Source of the DNA: Chelydra serpentina
Taxonomy: Eukaryota > Chordata > Testudines > Chelydridae
DNA: 64,000 nucleotides
Assembly (NCBI GenBank): GCA_037349315.1
Contig: JBAIAC010000048.1
Location: 40,550,501-40,614,500, forward strand
Direction of reading: 5' to 3'
Position 1 is the stretch's first letter; each line of letters begins with the position of its first letter. The translations under genes were made by a program, and so were the position numbers. A model generated the notes under the pieces. The model was not told the DNA's origin. It saw only the letters and a list, made by a program, of their open reading frames with translations, and made no database searches. Below are positions 44,495-56,500 of the stretch, piece after piece.

Positions 44495-44707
44495 GTTTAA
44501 GTGTAGTAGCCGTGTTAGTCTGTGTCAGCAAAACGAAAATAAGAAAGAAAAACTTGTAGCACCTTAGAGACTAACAAATTTATTTCAGCATAAGCTTTCG
44601 TGGGTTAATACCCACTTCATCGGATTCCATGCATCCGATGAAGTGGGTATTAACCCACGAAAGCTTATGCTGAAATAAATTTGTTAGTCTCTAAGGTGCT
44701 ACAAGTT
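44495..44707. mobile_element. Foldback insertion with 75-bp perfect inverted repeat
   Basis: Arms 44551-44625 and 44633-44707 are exact reverse complements with a 7-base spacer. A 56-bp lead (GTAGCCGTGTTAGTCTGTG and an A-rich part) precedes the left arm. The target duplication AATCTTTAGTATG (13 bp) is at 44482-44494 and 44708-44720, so the foldback inserted as one unit. Each arm ends with the tail AAATTTGTTAGTCTCTAAGG shared with 1230-1450. No coding sequence. Confidence 0.85.
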
Positions 44708-44873
44708 AATCTTTAGTATGTTTATCCTCACAACACCCTTGTGAGGTAGGAAAGTTGCTACTGATTTTATGTGGTTATGAGTGGCAGTATAAAACCCTAA
44801 TATAGAAAGCATTATCTTCCCTTTTTTACAGATGGGGAACTGAGGGATAGATTGGAAATGACTTAGTTAAAGT

Positions 44874-45020
44874 CAGGGCCGGCTCTAGGCACCAGCCTAG
44901 GAAACACATGCTTGGGGCAGCACATTGTAAGGGGCGGCATTCAGGCCAATCTTAGGGCGGCGCTCCGGTGGTTTGTTTATTTTTGCTTTGGGGTGGCAAA
45001 AAAAGCCAGAACCGACCCTG
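44874..45020. mobile_element. hAT-like miniature element, family C, copy 2 (147 bp)
   Basis: Ends CAGGGCCGGCTCTAGGC and CCAGAACCGACCCTG (inverted CAGGGTCGGTTCTGG) with a perfect 8-bp duplication GTTAAAGT (44866-44873 and 45021-45028). The interior contains AGGGGCGGCATTC and a GGCAAAAAAAGC end-block also present in copy 1. It inserted into the MIR-like SINE. Confidence 0.9.
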
Positions 45021-45105
45021 GTTAAAGTCACACAGGAACACCAGGGACTTGAATCCAGGCTGCCTAAATCCTAGGCTAGTGGTTTATCCACTAGACTATC
45101 ATTCA

Positions 45106-45604
45106 TGTCAGAACCAAGGCAGGCAAGTGATATGCACAGCTCAAATTCTGGGCTAATCAGCTTTGACATATTGCCATCATTCAAAGCCTTGACTGTGCCC
45201 CTTTTACACATTTGTGCTTGTAGACAACAATCATCAGTTATTAGTGGTTAATTATCATCTTTTTAAAAAAATCTCATTTTACAAATGGCAGCAATATGTA
45301 GTAGACATGTACATTTAAAAACTGTTTTAAACAGGTCATCTGAGATTATATTTGCCCTCTCTTCAAAAGAAAACCACAAAGATTTTAGTATTTATATAGA
45401 TATAGATAGATAGATAGAGAGTTCTATATATAGTTATATAAGTTTGCTGTTGCACATAGTATTTGCATGCCAGTGTTCACTACTAAAGGCCTGATCCAAA
45501 GGTTTGGATCAGGACCTAAGTGAATTTTTAGGTTCCCACTTGAAAACCTTCAAATATAGCGTTTGTAATGGAAAAAAAACCCACTGGCATGTTGGTGCTA
45601 GCTA

Positions 45605-45641
<37 letters not shown>

Positions 45642-46295
45642 CACACATGCACTCTTGTATTGATTTTTGCAGAATTAAGCCATCAAATTTCCACATTTTG
45701 GGGCCAACATTGTATGAAAGCTCCTAGCTAATAGAAATCTGTGCAGTAAAACTAAGTAGAAAACAAGGCTGCATGAGAGGAAATCATGGCCCTAAGACTG
45801 AAATCTAATACATAAGAAAGAAATCCTGGCTTTCTCTGTAAAGATTCCAGGGACTCATGAATGGGCTGCACATCAACTGCTTCAGCTTTGTCTGGAGGCT
45901 ATCGTGTCAAAGTTTAAGTGTCAAGAATCCAGCTAGAAAGCGCACACAAATGTAATATTTACTAAAATTGCCTTTGAACCATAGATTGCACTTGGGAAGC
46001 AGAGCAGAAAGTGCTCTTCTTAGTGCAAAAGTTGCCTACATTCCTCATAATATTGACTTTGGGAGCTGACTTTTGGCTTCTATTAAACTGCACGTGAACA
46101 GCATAGTGATGAAGAGTTCCATGGAAACCCAAAATATCATAGAGCTGTTAAAGTAGGACTGAGAAATATTTTAAGTGCCAAGTCCAGAGTTGAGGATTAA
46201 TCATTTCTCTGACAGTACCTGAAGGTGTCACTAACGTTTGGAGCAGGGGGCAATACTCTTTAAATTGCTTTTGATGTTTCTCACATCAGGTGTAT
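45106..46295. other. No recognised gene; two microsatellites
   Basis: AT-rich DNA. A GATA/TATA-like tract lies at about 45392-45445 and a (GT)n tract at 45609-45639, both simple repeats. A near-perfect 11-bp inverted repeat lies at 45490-45513. No gene motif. Confidence 0.6.
45609..45639. repeat. (GT)n microsatellite
   Basis: About 15 uninterrupted GT units followed by ATACACACAT. It may be length-variable between individuals. Confidence 0.95.
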
Positions 46296-46299
46296 CTGG

Positions 46300-46957
46300 T
46301 GTGACAAAGTTCCTCCTCTACCTTGGTGAGTCCTGCGCTTATTGGCGGATTTTGATCACCTCCGAGATCTTCCCCTCTGGTAGAACCCACAGTCAAATTC
46401 CTCCTGTGTCTGATCAGGAGTTGGGAGGTTTGGGGGGGAACCCGGGCCCACCCTCTACTCCGGGTTCCAGCCCAGGGCCCTGTGGATTGCAGTTGTCTAT
46501 AGGGTTTCCTGTAACAGCTGTGTGATAGCTACAACTCCCTGGGCTACTTCCCCACGGCCTCCTCCCAACACCTTCTTTATGCTTACTGCAGGACCTTCCT
46601 CCTGATGGTCTGCTGATGTTTGTACTTCTCAGTCCTTCAACTCTTCTCACTCTCAACTCCTTGTGTGCCTCTTGCTCCCAGCTCCTCACATGCAACACCA
46701 CAAACTAAAGTGAGCTTCTTTTTAAACCCAGGTGCCCTGATTAGCCTGCCTGTCTTAACTGATTCTAGCAGGTTCTTCTTAATTGGCTCCAGGTGTCCTA
46801 ATTAGCCTGCCTGCCTTAAATTGGTTCCAGAAAGTTCCTGCTTGTTCTAGTGTAGCCCCTGCTCTAATCACTCAGGGAACAGAAAACTATTCATTCAATG
46901 GCCAGTATATTTGCCTTCTATGAGATTTCTGTATCCCACTTGTCTGGGTCTGTCACA
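46300..46957. mobile_element. Solo LTR (658 bp)
   Basis: Begins TGTGACAAAGTTCCTCC and ends GGTCTGTCACA, with TG/CA ends and an inverted TGTGAC/GTCACA terminus. The 4-bp duplication CTGG is at 46296-46299 and 46958-46961. The composition is pyrimidine-rich with tandem ATTAGCCTGCCTG units near 46740 and 46800. No internal genes. The LTR class is not determined. A TTTAAAAA on the minus strand near 46717 could be a TATA-like signal. Confidence 0.8.
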
Positions 46958-47154
46958 CTGGGTAAAGAAAACAGAAGAACTTGAATTTAGATCTTATCTG
47001 GTAAGTAAAGGAGAACAGCTTTACAACTATTTACCTGTCTAATTTTAAGCCTACCATTTATTATTCTGAATGATCTGGGATCTTAAAGAGCTTCTATATA
47101 CCGTTAAAGATAGCACAGCCAGCAGAATTTAACAAGGAAAAAAAAGGACTAGAC

Positions 47155-47598
47155 CAGGGGTGGCCAACCTGAGCCTGAGAAGGAGCCAGAATTTACCAAT
47201 GTACATCGCCAAAGAGCCACAGTAATATGTCAGCAGCCCCCCATCAGCTCTCCGCCCCCCCCACTCCCAGCGCCTCCTGCCCACTGGCAGCCCCGCCGAT
47301 CAGCGCCTCTCCCTCCCTCCCCACATCTCCTGATCAGTTGTTTCTTGGCGTGCAAGAGGCTCTGAGGAGGGGGAGAGGGAGGAGCGAGGGCATAGCAGAC
47401 TCAGGGGAGGGGGAGGGAAGGGGTAGAGTGGGGGCAGGGCCTGTGGCAGAGCCGGGCTTGAGCAGTGAGCACCCCCCCCGCACATTGGAAAGTTGGCGCC
47501 TGTAGCTCCAGCCCCGGAGTTGGCCCCTATACAAGGAGCCGCATATTAACTTCTGAAAAGCCGCATGTGGCTCCGGAGCCACAGGTTGGCCAACCCTG
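47155..47598. mobile_element. hAT (Charlie-like) element, family F (444 bp)
   Basis: Ends CAGGGGTGGCCAACCTG and CAGGTTGGCCAACCCTG, a near-perfect 17-bp inverted pair, with the perfect 8-bp duplication GACTAGAC (47147-47154 and 47599-47606). The GC-rich interior (47225-47500) gives compositional frames only. The ends resemble those of Charlie-group hAT elements. Confidence 0.92.
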
Positions 47599-47606
47599 GA
47601 CTAGAC

Positions 47607-50225
47607 AATGAGCTCTGTGCAGTGTGGCTGAGTGAGTTAATGTATCTGCTGGAAACTTAGGTTTAGTATTTCCTTACTTTTTCATGCAGCTTTAATGTCA
47701 CATTAAGGGCATACCATTTAATTGTTACACTTATTGCGTGTTAAAATATACCCTCCGCTTACAAAAATTTGGAAGCTTCCCCAAATTATTTCAAATTATG
47801 TAACAGCCCAGTGTAGGCCTCTGTTGCATATAGTTGCTCATACTGAATAAGGGCAAAACCCTGGCAGAGGGATTTTTGCCACTGATTTCAATAGGACTTA
47901 AATGTTTAAAAATTGCAAATGGAATATAACACTTAAAAAAAGATGTACTTTTTGAGCATAAAATCTTGATCCACCATTTATAAAACCCATCAAGGTAGAT
48001 AAGCCTAAAATTTAACCCCTGGTGTTTTGAAAACATTGTCATTTGATAGCCTTCTTTTGACAGTGGAAAAATGTGCACCAATAAAATGTACATTCTAAAG
48101 TTGAACTGTGTTAAAAATCTCAGGTCTTCATTTGAGCAATCCCCACTGCCAAACCCCAGGAAAGGGGGGTGAGCATGATTATGGCTCCATGAAAGCATGT
48201 TACACAGGCTCTCTCTTCTTCTTGCCACCATGAGGGGCTGTCATTGACATGACCTAGGCATTAAAGCTCTGATCTCACAATGACAAAGCTCTCACTGATT
48301 TCTGTGGTGCAGGATTAGGACCTAAATGCTTCTGTTCATTTTTTGGGGTGGGTTGGTGGGGGGTGGGGGGAAGCAAGCACTGAGGCTTAGTGAATAGGCC
48401 TCCAGAAGCAGCTGTGCAGGGGGATGCCTTGTGTCAGCCCTGCCAGGCCAGCAGGCAGGGTTGAATTAGGAGTAGGCTGATGGGGGGAAGAGCGTACAGA
48501 GGCCCTAGCTTTTCATGCAAGTTGTGTTGAGGGACTGCAGTTGCTATTCCAGTCAATAATCTGGAGAAGTCGCAGCTGCAGGAAGGGAAGGGGACTGTGC
48601 AGAAACTCCTGGCCTGACACCACAGCTGTAGAGTGGATTTGGCCTCCCCAGCCCTCCCACCGCTGCATTTTACCCGTATAAAGCTCAGTGGTTGTGACTT
48701 CATGCAGGTGAAGTGAATTTCATTTTCAGAGCTTCAGAGTCATTTCAGTGTCAATGAGGGAGCTGGAAATTTTCTCTGAGAGGTGTTAAATGCACCATTT
48801 CCTGGTGTATGCTCTTTGGCCACCCAGCCTCGGAGCCAGGATCTTAACACGGTTTGCAGTTTTTCAACAAGCAGGTAGAAATTGTAAGATGAAATTTAAT
48901 TTTTAAAGGAAGGTGGTTTGTGTATGTGTTAGACTCCACATCTTCCAGCTACAATACATCCCTGTAAAACTCAAGCTCTTTAGGTTTATGTTTCATGTTT
49001 AAATAAAAATATTGATTAAAATCCTGTTTTTTAAATCTTTTCTTTTATTGCTTTGTGGAACAAAGCAAGGATCCCCAACATAGAGTGACTGTAATAGGAA
49101 ACTGCAGTTTTTCTATGTAGTTAAAATTCTTCCTGCAGCCTTACTGCTTATATAATACAGTTCAGTCATCTAATTATTACATACATTTCCAAAGGAATGG
49201 ATTGTTTCAGTAACTGAATTCTTTATTGCTCACTCCAGTTCCTGAGCTCTCTGTTCTGTATTTATGACCGCAAGCTTATAATAACCAGACACATTAATGT
49301 TTTAGGAGATAAAACCCAAAATATGCAGATTTTTAAAGATACTTTCCCTTATATAGAATGTTGATGTAAGATTGACATTATTTATAAATAAAACCCAGCA
49401 TTGCTCCTCCATCCTATTTATGCAGTGCGTCAAAGTCTTTTGACTAATGACTCAAGCGTGGAACATTTTTTTATATAAAAGCATGAATACTGGTGTGAAA
49501 CATATTCTTAATACAAACGTTGGCTGCATGTTAAGGTTCCATTGAAAATTTTGATGAAATCTGTATGTTCCCCTGGAACACTCATTTAGGTCGAATCAGT
49601 GTTTCTCACAGAAAAAGTGTTCAGTCGGAAACATTCCTACCATCTATAGTCTCCAACATGGATCCTGAACATGGGAATATGTTGTATTACTACAGCGTAG
49701 GGGGACCTGTCCCAAGTTTTAATGTAACAATTCAGTCACCTCATGAATGACTGTCTAGGCTGTTGAGGCAAATGCCTTCTTTCATCTTCACAAAGAGCTT
49801 CACCACTGATCTATTCATCCCCAAACCTGTATGTTCTGACTTGGGAACATATATTACAGCTGAGGGAAACATATAGTAGTGAGTGGGTATGAGAGAATTA
49901 TGTTTTGGATATCATCTGACTGATCTGGGGAAAATCAGTTTTCCAGTGAGCAGGAAGAAGCCTATAATGCTTGGATGGGAAGGGTAGAAACATCAAGGGC
50001 CAGATTCTTATGTTTGACCCAACTCCTTATGCTCAGGCAATCTACTAGGATTTAGATTGTAGTTGGTCAGCTAAGAATTCCCTTGGCAGGAAGGAGTTCT
50101 CATCTAGCATAAAACTGCAGTAACTAGCTCCTGAACCAGTCATCTTCTAGGACTAGGGAATATATTGGTGGAGGGAAGGAGGTGTAGGAAGCAGTGGGGA
50201 GTTGGATTTCTGCTCCGTCAGTCCT
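47607..50225. other. No recognised gene or repeat
   Basis: About 2.6 kb, AT-rich with a G-rich tract at about 48341-48375 (GGTTGGTGGGGGGTGGGG). Frames up to 146 codons (47791-48231 minus) show no known motif and are probably chance. Confidence 0.55.
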
Positions 50226-50634
50226 CAAACGGTGTGTGTCCTGTAGCAGAGCATGGCAGGGCCCCCTGAGCTCCTGCCTTTGCTAAGTCCACAAAGTCAT
50301 TCTGAGACCCTGGGGGTTAGTAACCACAGGTGCAGTTTATTTACAAGCTTGTTCCCACTACCGTTTCACCATGTACAGTTGGCCCTTCACCATCTACAGG
50401 CAGGAGGGAAGCGCTACCTCCCTGCGTCCACTCCCCACCTTTTCCCTTTCTTTCTGCTCCCCCCGTTGCTTCCTTCCTTTGAGGCTTTAATATAGCCCCC
50501 AGGCTAATTAGGCAGCAGCTGTCTCAAACTGGTCCTAATTGGGAGGCAATATCCAGCCAGTTCTAATCTATCCTGCTAAATGAGAGCTGGTGTGAGAGAG
50601 GGCTGAATCAGCAACCCTTTGCCCAGCACCCTGT
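50226..50634 (-). mobile_element. LTR-like block flanking the CR1
   Basis: Sequence such as GGCAGGGCCCCCTGAGCTCC and CTAATTAGGCAGCAGCTGTC is of the LTR type common in reptiles. On the minus strand CTATATTAAAG (near 50490) could be a TATA box. CTGTCA appears before the CR1 and CCTGTCACA after it (52003-52011), suggesting that the CR1 entered near an LTR end. No clear target duplication. Confidence 0.4.
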
Positions 50635-52001
50635 CATAGAATCATAGAATCTCAGGGTTGGAAGGGACCTCAGGAGGTCATCTAGTCCAACCCCCTGCTC
50701 AAAGCAGGACCAACCCCAACTAGATCATCCCAGCCAGGGCTTTGTCAAGCCTGACCTTAAAAACCTCCAAGGAAGGAGACTCCACCACCTCCCTAGGTAA
50801 CCCATTCCAGTGCTTCACCACCCTACTAGTGAAAAAGTTTTTCCTAATATCCAACCTAAACCTCCCCCTCTGCAACTTGAGACCATTACTCCTTGTTCTG
50901 TCATCTTCTACCACTGAGAACAGTCTAGAGCCATCCTCTTTGGAACCCCCTTTTAGGTAGATGAAAGCAGCTATCAAATCCCCCCTCACTCTTCTCTTCT
51001 GCAGGCTAAACAATCTCAGTTCCCTCAGCCTCTCCTCATACGTCATGTGCTCCAGCCCCCTAATCATTTTTGTTGCCCTCCGTTGGACTCTTTCCAATTT
51101 ATCCACATCCTTCTTGTAGTGTGGGGCCCAAAACTGGACACAGTACTCCAAATGAGGCCTCACCAGTGCCGAATAGAGGGGAATAATCACGTCCCTCGAT
51201 CTGCTGGAAATGCCCCTACTTATACAGCCCAAAATGCCGTTAGCCTTCTTGGCAACAAGGGCACACTGTTGACTCATATTCAGCTTTTCGTCCACTGTAA
51301 CCCCTAGGTCCTTTTCTGCAGAACTGCTGCCCAGCCATTCGGTCCCTAGTCTGTAGCAGTGCATGGGATTCTTCCGTCCTAAGTGCAGGACTCTGCACTT
51401 GTCCTTGTTGAACCTCATCAGGTTTCTTTCGGCCCAATCCTCTAATTTGTCTAGGTCCCTCTGTATCCTATCCCTACCCTCCAGCGTATCAACCACTCCT
51501 CCCAGTTTAGTGTCATCTGCAAACTTGCTAAGGGTGCAGTCCACACCATCCTCCAGGTCGTTGATGAAGATATTGAACAAAACCGGCCCCAGCACCGACC
51601 CTTGGGGCACTCCACTTGATACCGGCTGCCAACTAGACATGGAGCCATTGATCACTACCCGTTGAGCACGACCATCCAGCCAGTTTTCTATCCACCTTAC
51701 CGTCCATTCATCCAGCCCATACTTCTTTAACTTGCTGGCAAGAACGCTGTGCGAGACTGTATCAAAAGCTTTGCTAAAGTCAAGAAATAGCACATCCACT
51801 GCTTTCCCCTCATCCACAGAGCCAGTTATCTCATCATAGAAGGCAATTAGGTTAGTCAGGCATGACTTGCCCTTGGTGAATCCATGCTGACTGTTTCTGA
51901 TCACTTTCCCCTCCTTTAAGTGGTTCAAAATTGATTCCTTGAGGACCTGTTCCATGATTTTTCCAGGGATTGAGGTGAGACTGACTGGCCTGTAGTTCCC
52001 C
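50635..52001 (-). mobile_element. CR1 LINE, 5'-truncated, young
   Basis: The 3' end (minus strand ATTCTATGATTCTATGA) is at 50635-50651, and the truncation is at about 52001 in the RT domain (GGGGAACTACAGG). It is the same subfamily as 34987-36377, with nearly the same truncation point (about 25 bp shorter). Confidence 0.95.
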
Positions 52002-52012
52002 TGGCCTGTCAC
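50720..52012 (-). CDS. CR1 ORF2 partial: reverse transcriptase and C-terminal domain
   Basis: A 430-codon frame. Residues 6-14 NYRPVSLTS are the RT entry block, 78-84 DFSKAFD, 133-139 SGVPQGS and 164-167 FADD are intact catalytic-region motifs, and the C-terminal [10 protein letters not shown] and [14 protein letters not shown] blocks are present. From the shared MEQVLKES start it differs from 35056-36291 by only about four residues (N/D, K/E, G/E, N/I). The first residues MTGQG come from the flanking DNA. The endonuclease domain is missing, so it cannot act as a complete LINE protein. Confidence 0.9.
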   Translation of the reverse strand: MTGQGNYRPVSLTSIPGKIMEQVLKESILNHLKEGKVIRNSQHGFTKGKSCLTNLIAFYDEITGSVDEGKAVDVLFLDFSKAFDTVSHSVLASKLKKYGLDEWTVRWIENWLDGRAQRVVINGSMSSWQPVSSGVPQGSVLGPVLFNIFINDLEDGVDCTLSKFADDTKLGGVVDTLEGRDRIQRDLDKLEDWAERNLMRFNKDKCRVLHLGRKNPMHCYRLGTEWLGSSSAEKDLGVTVDEKLNMSQQCALVAKKANGILGCISRGISSRSRDVIIPLYSALVRPHLEYCVQFWAPHYKKDVDKLERVQRRATKMIRGLEHMTYEERLRELRLFSLQKRRVRGDLIAAFIYLKGGSKEDGSRLFSVVEDDRTRSNGLKLQRGRFRLDIRKNFFTSRVVKHWNGLPREVVESPSLEVFKVRLDKALAGMI

Positions 52013-55000
52013 AGGTCCCTTAAGTACTATAGATTGCTGTCAAAAGTTAGCCTGGCCCCTAGGATGCTCTACCTCTCACTGGGGCCTAGCATGGTGCAGC
52101 GCAGCCTACAAAATTAGTGAACCATACCTAGCTTCCTGACAGTCCCCCCCAGTCCTTACTGCCTTGCACCAAGTGGATTTTGGATGGGGGGGGCGCGGAG
52201 GGGAGGGGAATCCAACCCCCATGGTCAATGTTGAACTCTTAATAACAGATTTTCCTGCTCTAGACCAAATTCCGATATACTGTACACACTGTAAGAAGTA
52301 ATATTATCTCTCCTTCTTACCCATTCCATACATAGAGCAAAGTTTTTCTGAAACAGCCTTGGATGGTTAATAAAAAAATGCAATTTATCAAACATGATAA
52401 AATAACAATATCAAAATGTCAGACTCTGAATATAAACACTCCCCCAGAAATGGCATTATTGAGTTGGTACTATGGTGACATAAGTTTCCTGATAAGTTTC
52501 TGGAGAAAGTTATGAGCACCTTGATGTTATCCAGTCTCATCTCAGGATAAAATCAGCTCCAGTTCTACTTCTCTGGGCAACTCCATTCTGGTCCTACTCT
52601 TCTTCAGAGAACCTCAGCTGGCGTCAGGTCTCTTGTACTGAGACAAACCAAGTTCACCTTCTGTTGTAATAGCTATAATCAAGCTCAGCATCTGCATCCT
52701 GGGAAACACTAGTATGCCGTAGTTCCCCATAGAATAACTCCAGAAAAAATGCCAACACCAATCCATTTAATGGCAGAGTTTTCCTTGCTTCCTTCCTCCC
52801 CCCCGACCCAGACCTCTACAAGTCAGGGTAAAAAACCTAGACAATGGAAATTCCTCAAATACATAGACCAGGCTTGACCAAACAAAAATAGCTTGCTTAC
52901 AAAATTTTAAATTAAAAACAGCTCTCTCCCACCAAAAAATTGCAGAACTCGAGCCATTTATATGCAAGTTAGCAAATAGTTCCTTCTTCTCTTCTATAGA
53001 TGACACTAAATATTAAAACTTTCAGTGAGGGGCCCTATATCTCAGACATTGTTACACACTTGCTTGAAACCATTTCTTATGAGCTAAGCACATTTGTTTT
53101 GAGAATACTGGTAATACAGCCAGGTAATATAGCTAAGAAAGTCATGTCTGTGGGAGAAAACCTAAACAGAAGCAGTGAACAAATGAGCTTTTCCTTCTGG
53201 AAAAGACTGAGAGGGAAACTGTATTGAGGAACAACTCTGAGCCCCACAGAACAGGAAGCAGTAAGATCTCATCCAACAACTAAAGCAATGACTTAATATG
53301 CACTGAAAACCATGAAACACCTACCTGATAAAGTACCAGAGGAAAGAAAACATCTATTAGCCTATAACAGACAGATGAAGAAGTAGGGAAATGAGAGAGA
53401 GGGATAACAATTGGGTAGAGGGAAGGCACTGGGGATGGATTAGGTTGGGGAGGGCTGACATCTTAGGTGAAACATGGGGATGTTACGGTTCCTTATGGGG
53501 ATTTGAAGTCACATTGTAGGACACAGAAAGGATCTAAAAAGAACATACTGACTTTCCTCTCTCTGTCTTCTGGAGCCCATCACTGCAGGAGCGTGTGTGT
53601 GTTTTCAGAAAGGCCACTGAGCTGTACAAGAGAAAAAGGCCAGTACAGAGAAGTTTTGTGCCTGTCAGTGAATGTGTGGTATGTTTAGACACTATGCCAA
53701 AGTAGTTCTCACATATAATGTTGTACTGGGCTTTTGTGAACATAATCCTGGTGCGTAGAGATTATACTCGTCTTTGTAGAGAACATTAATGTAGTGAATA
53801 AGAATAGGCTGCCTTCACCTGAATGCTATCTTTCCTACTTTTGTACTACTTTTCTACATTTCACCTTCAGAGAATTTTTGTGTGTATCCTGAGGACTGGG
53901 AGAAGTAAAATAAACCAAAGTTGCTGTAATGCTCACCACAGTATCAGAACACTTGCTTGTGTGTGATTTCTTGTCTGAACAAAAGCAAACAAGAGAAGAA
54001 GGTCTCAAAGGAATGTTGTATGATTGTAACATATGCACTTCATACTTAACAGGCCTAATCACTCTTTCTCCCATTGACTTCAGCGAATACAGGACCAGCA
54101 CAATATTTTGTATAAAGTCTTGGAAGCAGCTGGGAGATAAAAATGTGGTTAAGAATCTGGACCTGATAATGAAAAATTATCTGCTCAGTAAAACCTACTT
54201 GTAATTAAAATAAATTTTAGAAGGAAGAGAAAATGTATTTACCCTGGATTTCATTAAGAGTATGGTATCTGAGAACAGACACAGGGGGAAAAAAACCAAC
54301 GCAGTCTTGAAAGACTCTTTAGTTAAATATAAAAGTAAGCAACCAAGAGCACACTTCCTTGTTGATAATATAATTAAAGAAATTCTTAAGTGTGGCCTGG
54401 AATTCTTTGCTGATTGTCTTGCTCAAGTAATGTACAAAGTACAATGACATTTTAAATTGGAATTATTATAATAGCTTTATTTATAAATGCAATCCTTCCC
54501 TTTGCCAAGACAGCTTTGTAGCATAACAAAAACATGATTCAAATATACACAGTGATAATACATCATCTTCTTAAAATTAAGACAAAGGAAACATCTGAGG
54601 ACATATAAAAGGGACGGGAGAGATGAGAAGCAATACCAAATATGGAGTCAACAATGGGCGTACTAAGACAACCAGCGGCTTAGCTCTAAGTCTCTCTGCT
54701 TGTACTGAGACAGTGTGGCCAGATATCCAAGATCAAACTTAGCTAGCTACTGCAGCCAATGTTGCCCCTTCCATAGTAAAAACTCATGAGAGGAAATCTT
54801 TAAATTTCCTTATGGAGTGCCACCCCGATTGGGAAGAGGAAGGGTGGCGAGAGGGGGAAAAGGTCTTTTGCAAAATAAGATGTAGGTCCATCTACCTGCT
54901 GAACCTGGGACACTCCTTGTGGTCCCTGGCAGTGTGGCTGCAATGGCACTGTGCTACCAGAGATTTTTCCTGGATGAGGCAGCCCCAGGAGCCTGGGGGT

Positions 55001-56492
55001 GTGAGTAATGGGCTCCACAGAAAAGATAGTGCAGCCTGAGTGGGGATGATGTGTCCCCCTGGCCTACCCAATCCTCCCCTCCAGCCTGCCCTGGGCCTCT
55101 CCCTTTCCTTGCACAGGTCCTGAACCTGTGGAGAATTTGGTGCGTGTGTGTTTGGGGGCGGGGGGTATTAGGGAGCTGTTGCTGCAGAAATGGCTAGTCC
55201 TCCTTTGCAAGCAGGATGTAGATCCCTGTACAGAGGCAACCCTCTGTGTGCAGACATAGCTGAGGGATGATCAGGGCCCACATGTGTTGTGACAGAAAGC
55301 AGATGATAGGGATCCAAAGTTGGATGATGTCAAAGTTCTAATAATTAAGATATCTGATCAGCTGAGAACAGTGCATAGTATTGCTGATGATTTTAAAGTC
55401 TATGCAACCACAGACTCAGGAGTGATTCCGTCACCAAAACAAACTCTTTCCTCCTCTTTTGGGAAGGAAGACTTAAAAAGGGGAACCGAAAAAAATGTGT
55501 GTTGCCCTTTTAGAAAATTCTGTGCTGCTTTTTTCAAGCTGGCCATAGAGTGCTACTGTAGTGGAAGTGCCTCCAAACCTATTAGCTATATTGGATTGAT
55601 CAGTGCCAGTCTCTATCACCTTTTTCTATGACCTTTCTGCAAGAGAGAATCATTATATTTCTTTCCAGCAGCTTTGCGATCTCTCACTGGGGTTCTCATC
55701 CAGCAAAATACTTAAATTAATGTCTAACTTCAAGCATTTATGCACAGGCACAAACTAGAGCAGTAATGCTGAAGTGGAGTGAAATTCTACCCTTTACACT
55801 ATAGATAAACCCAATCTATTAGCATTAGTTAACTACTAAAAACTGCCAATGAACAAATTCTTTAGGTTTGGCTTAAATACAAAGGAAACAAGATATCCCT
55901 CATTTCCAAAGACAATTCCAGAGCCTGTGCTAAATTCTGCATTCAGTTAGATCCATAAAATTCTAATTAAGTAAATAAGTGTCATTAATATAAGGGCAAA
56001 ATTTAAGTAAATAGGTTTGTATGGAAAGAATTTAGCTCCCGAAGTGTAGAAACAGAAACAAGTGCTTTGTGTCCATACTTCTCAGTTTGAACATGTATAA
56101 ACAAAAGATTATCAGCATCAATAATATAATAAAATGCAATAAGCTATGCAAGTAGCAGGCAAGGCTGGAGACAGAAGTCGGATCAATGATGAACATTACT
56201 ACAAATGTCCTTCAAGCACCCATTAAAAACTCGTGAAGGGAGTTAACATTTCACTTACTTCAGCACTGTTAATGATACTACTCTCAAAAATTAGCTCTTA
56301 ATGAAAAGTGAACAACATTCTTTTCATTGACAAATAACTGAGTTAACCTCTAACTAACCTCAGGTTATTTCAAGAGGGTTAGAAGAAGCCAAGGTTTTAA
56401 AGGTTAAACAAGCTAGACTGGATCCATAAACTGTACCTTCTTCAGTTTATATAATGCCAGGAAGATGTAATAGATATGAATATAACAAGATA
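52013..56492. other. Long stretch with no recognised gene or repeat
   Basis: About 4.5 kb of AT-rich, stop-rich DNA. Frames up to 103 codons show no known motif. A G-rich tract lies at about 52183-52210 and a short GT tract near 53593. I see no element ends. Confidence 0.5.
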
Positions 56493-56500
56493 GTGTAGTG

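Larger units (their letters stand above)
44440..45105 (-). mobile_element. MIR-like ancient SINE with two nested insertions
   Basis: Host sequence, read across both insertions, runs TTATCCTCACAACACCCTTG (44721-44740), ATCTTCCCTTTTTTACAGAT then GGGGAACTGAGGGATAG, GTCACACAGGAACACCAGGG and CTTGAATCCAGGCTGCC, with a tRNA-like end near 45100. This is the core and 5' end of MIR-type SINEs on the minus strand. A Penelope-like palindrome at 44495-44707 and a hAT miniature element at 44874-45020 interrupt it, each with its own target duplication. Confidence 0.75.

Noticed and set aside
47791..48231. 146-codon open frame (-)
   Set aside because: No motif, no neighbouring exon signals and AT-rich codons; probably chance.
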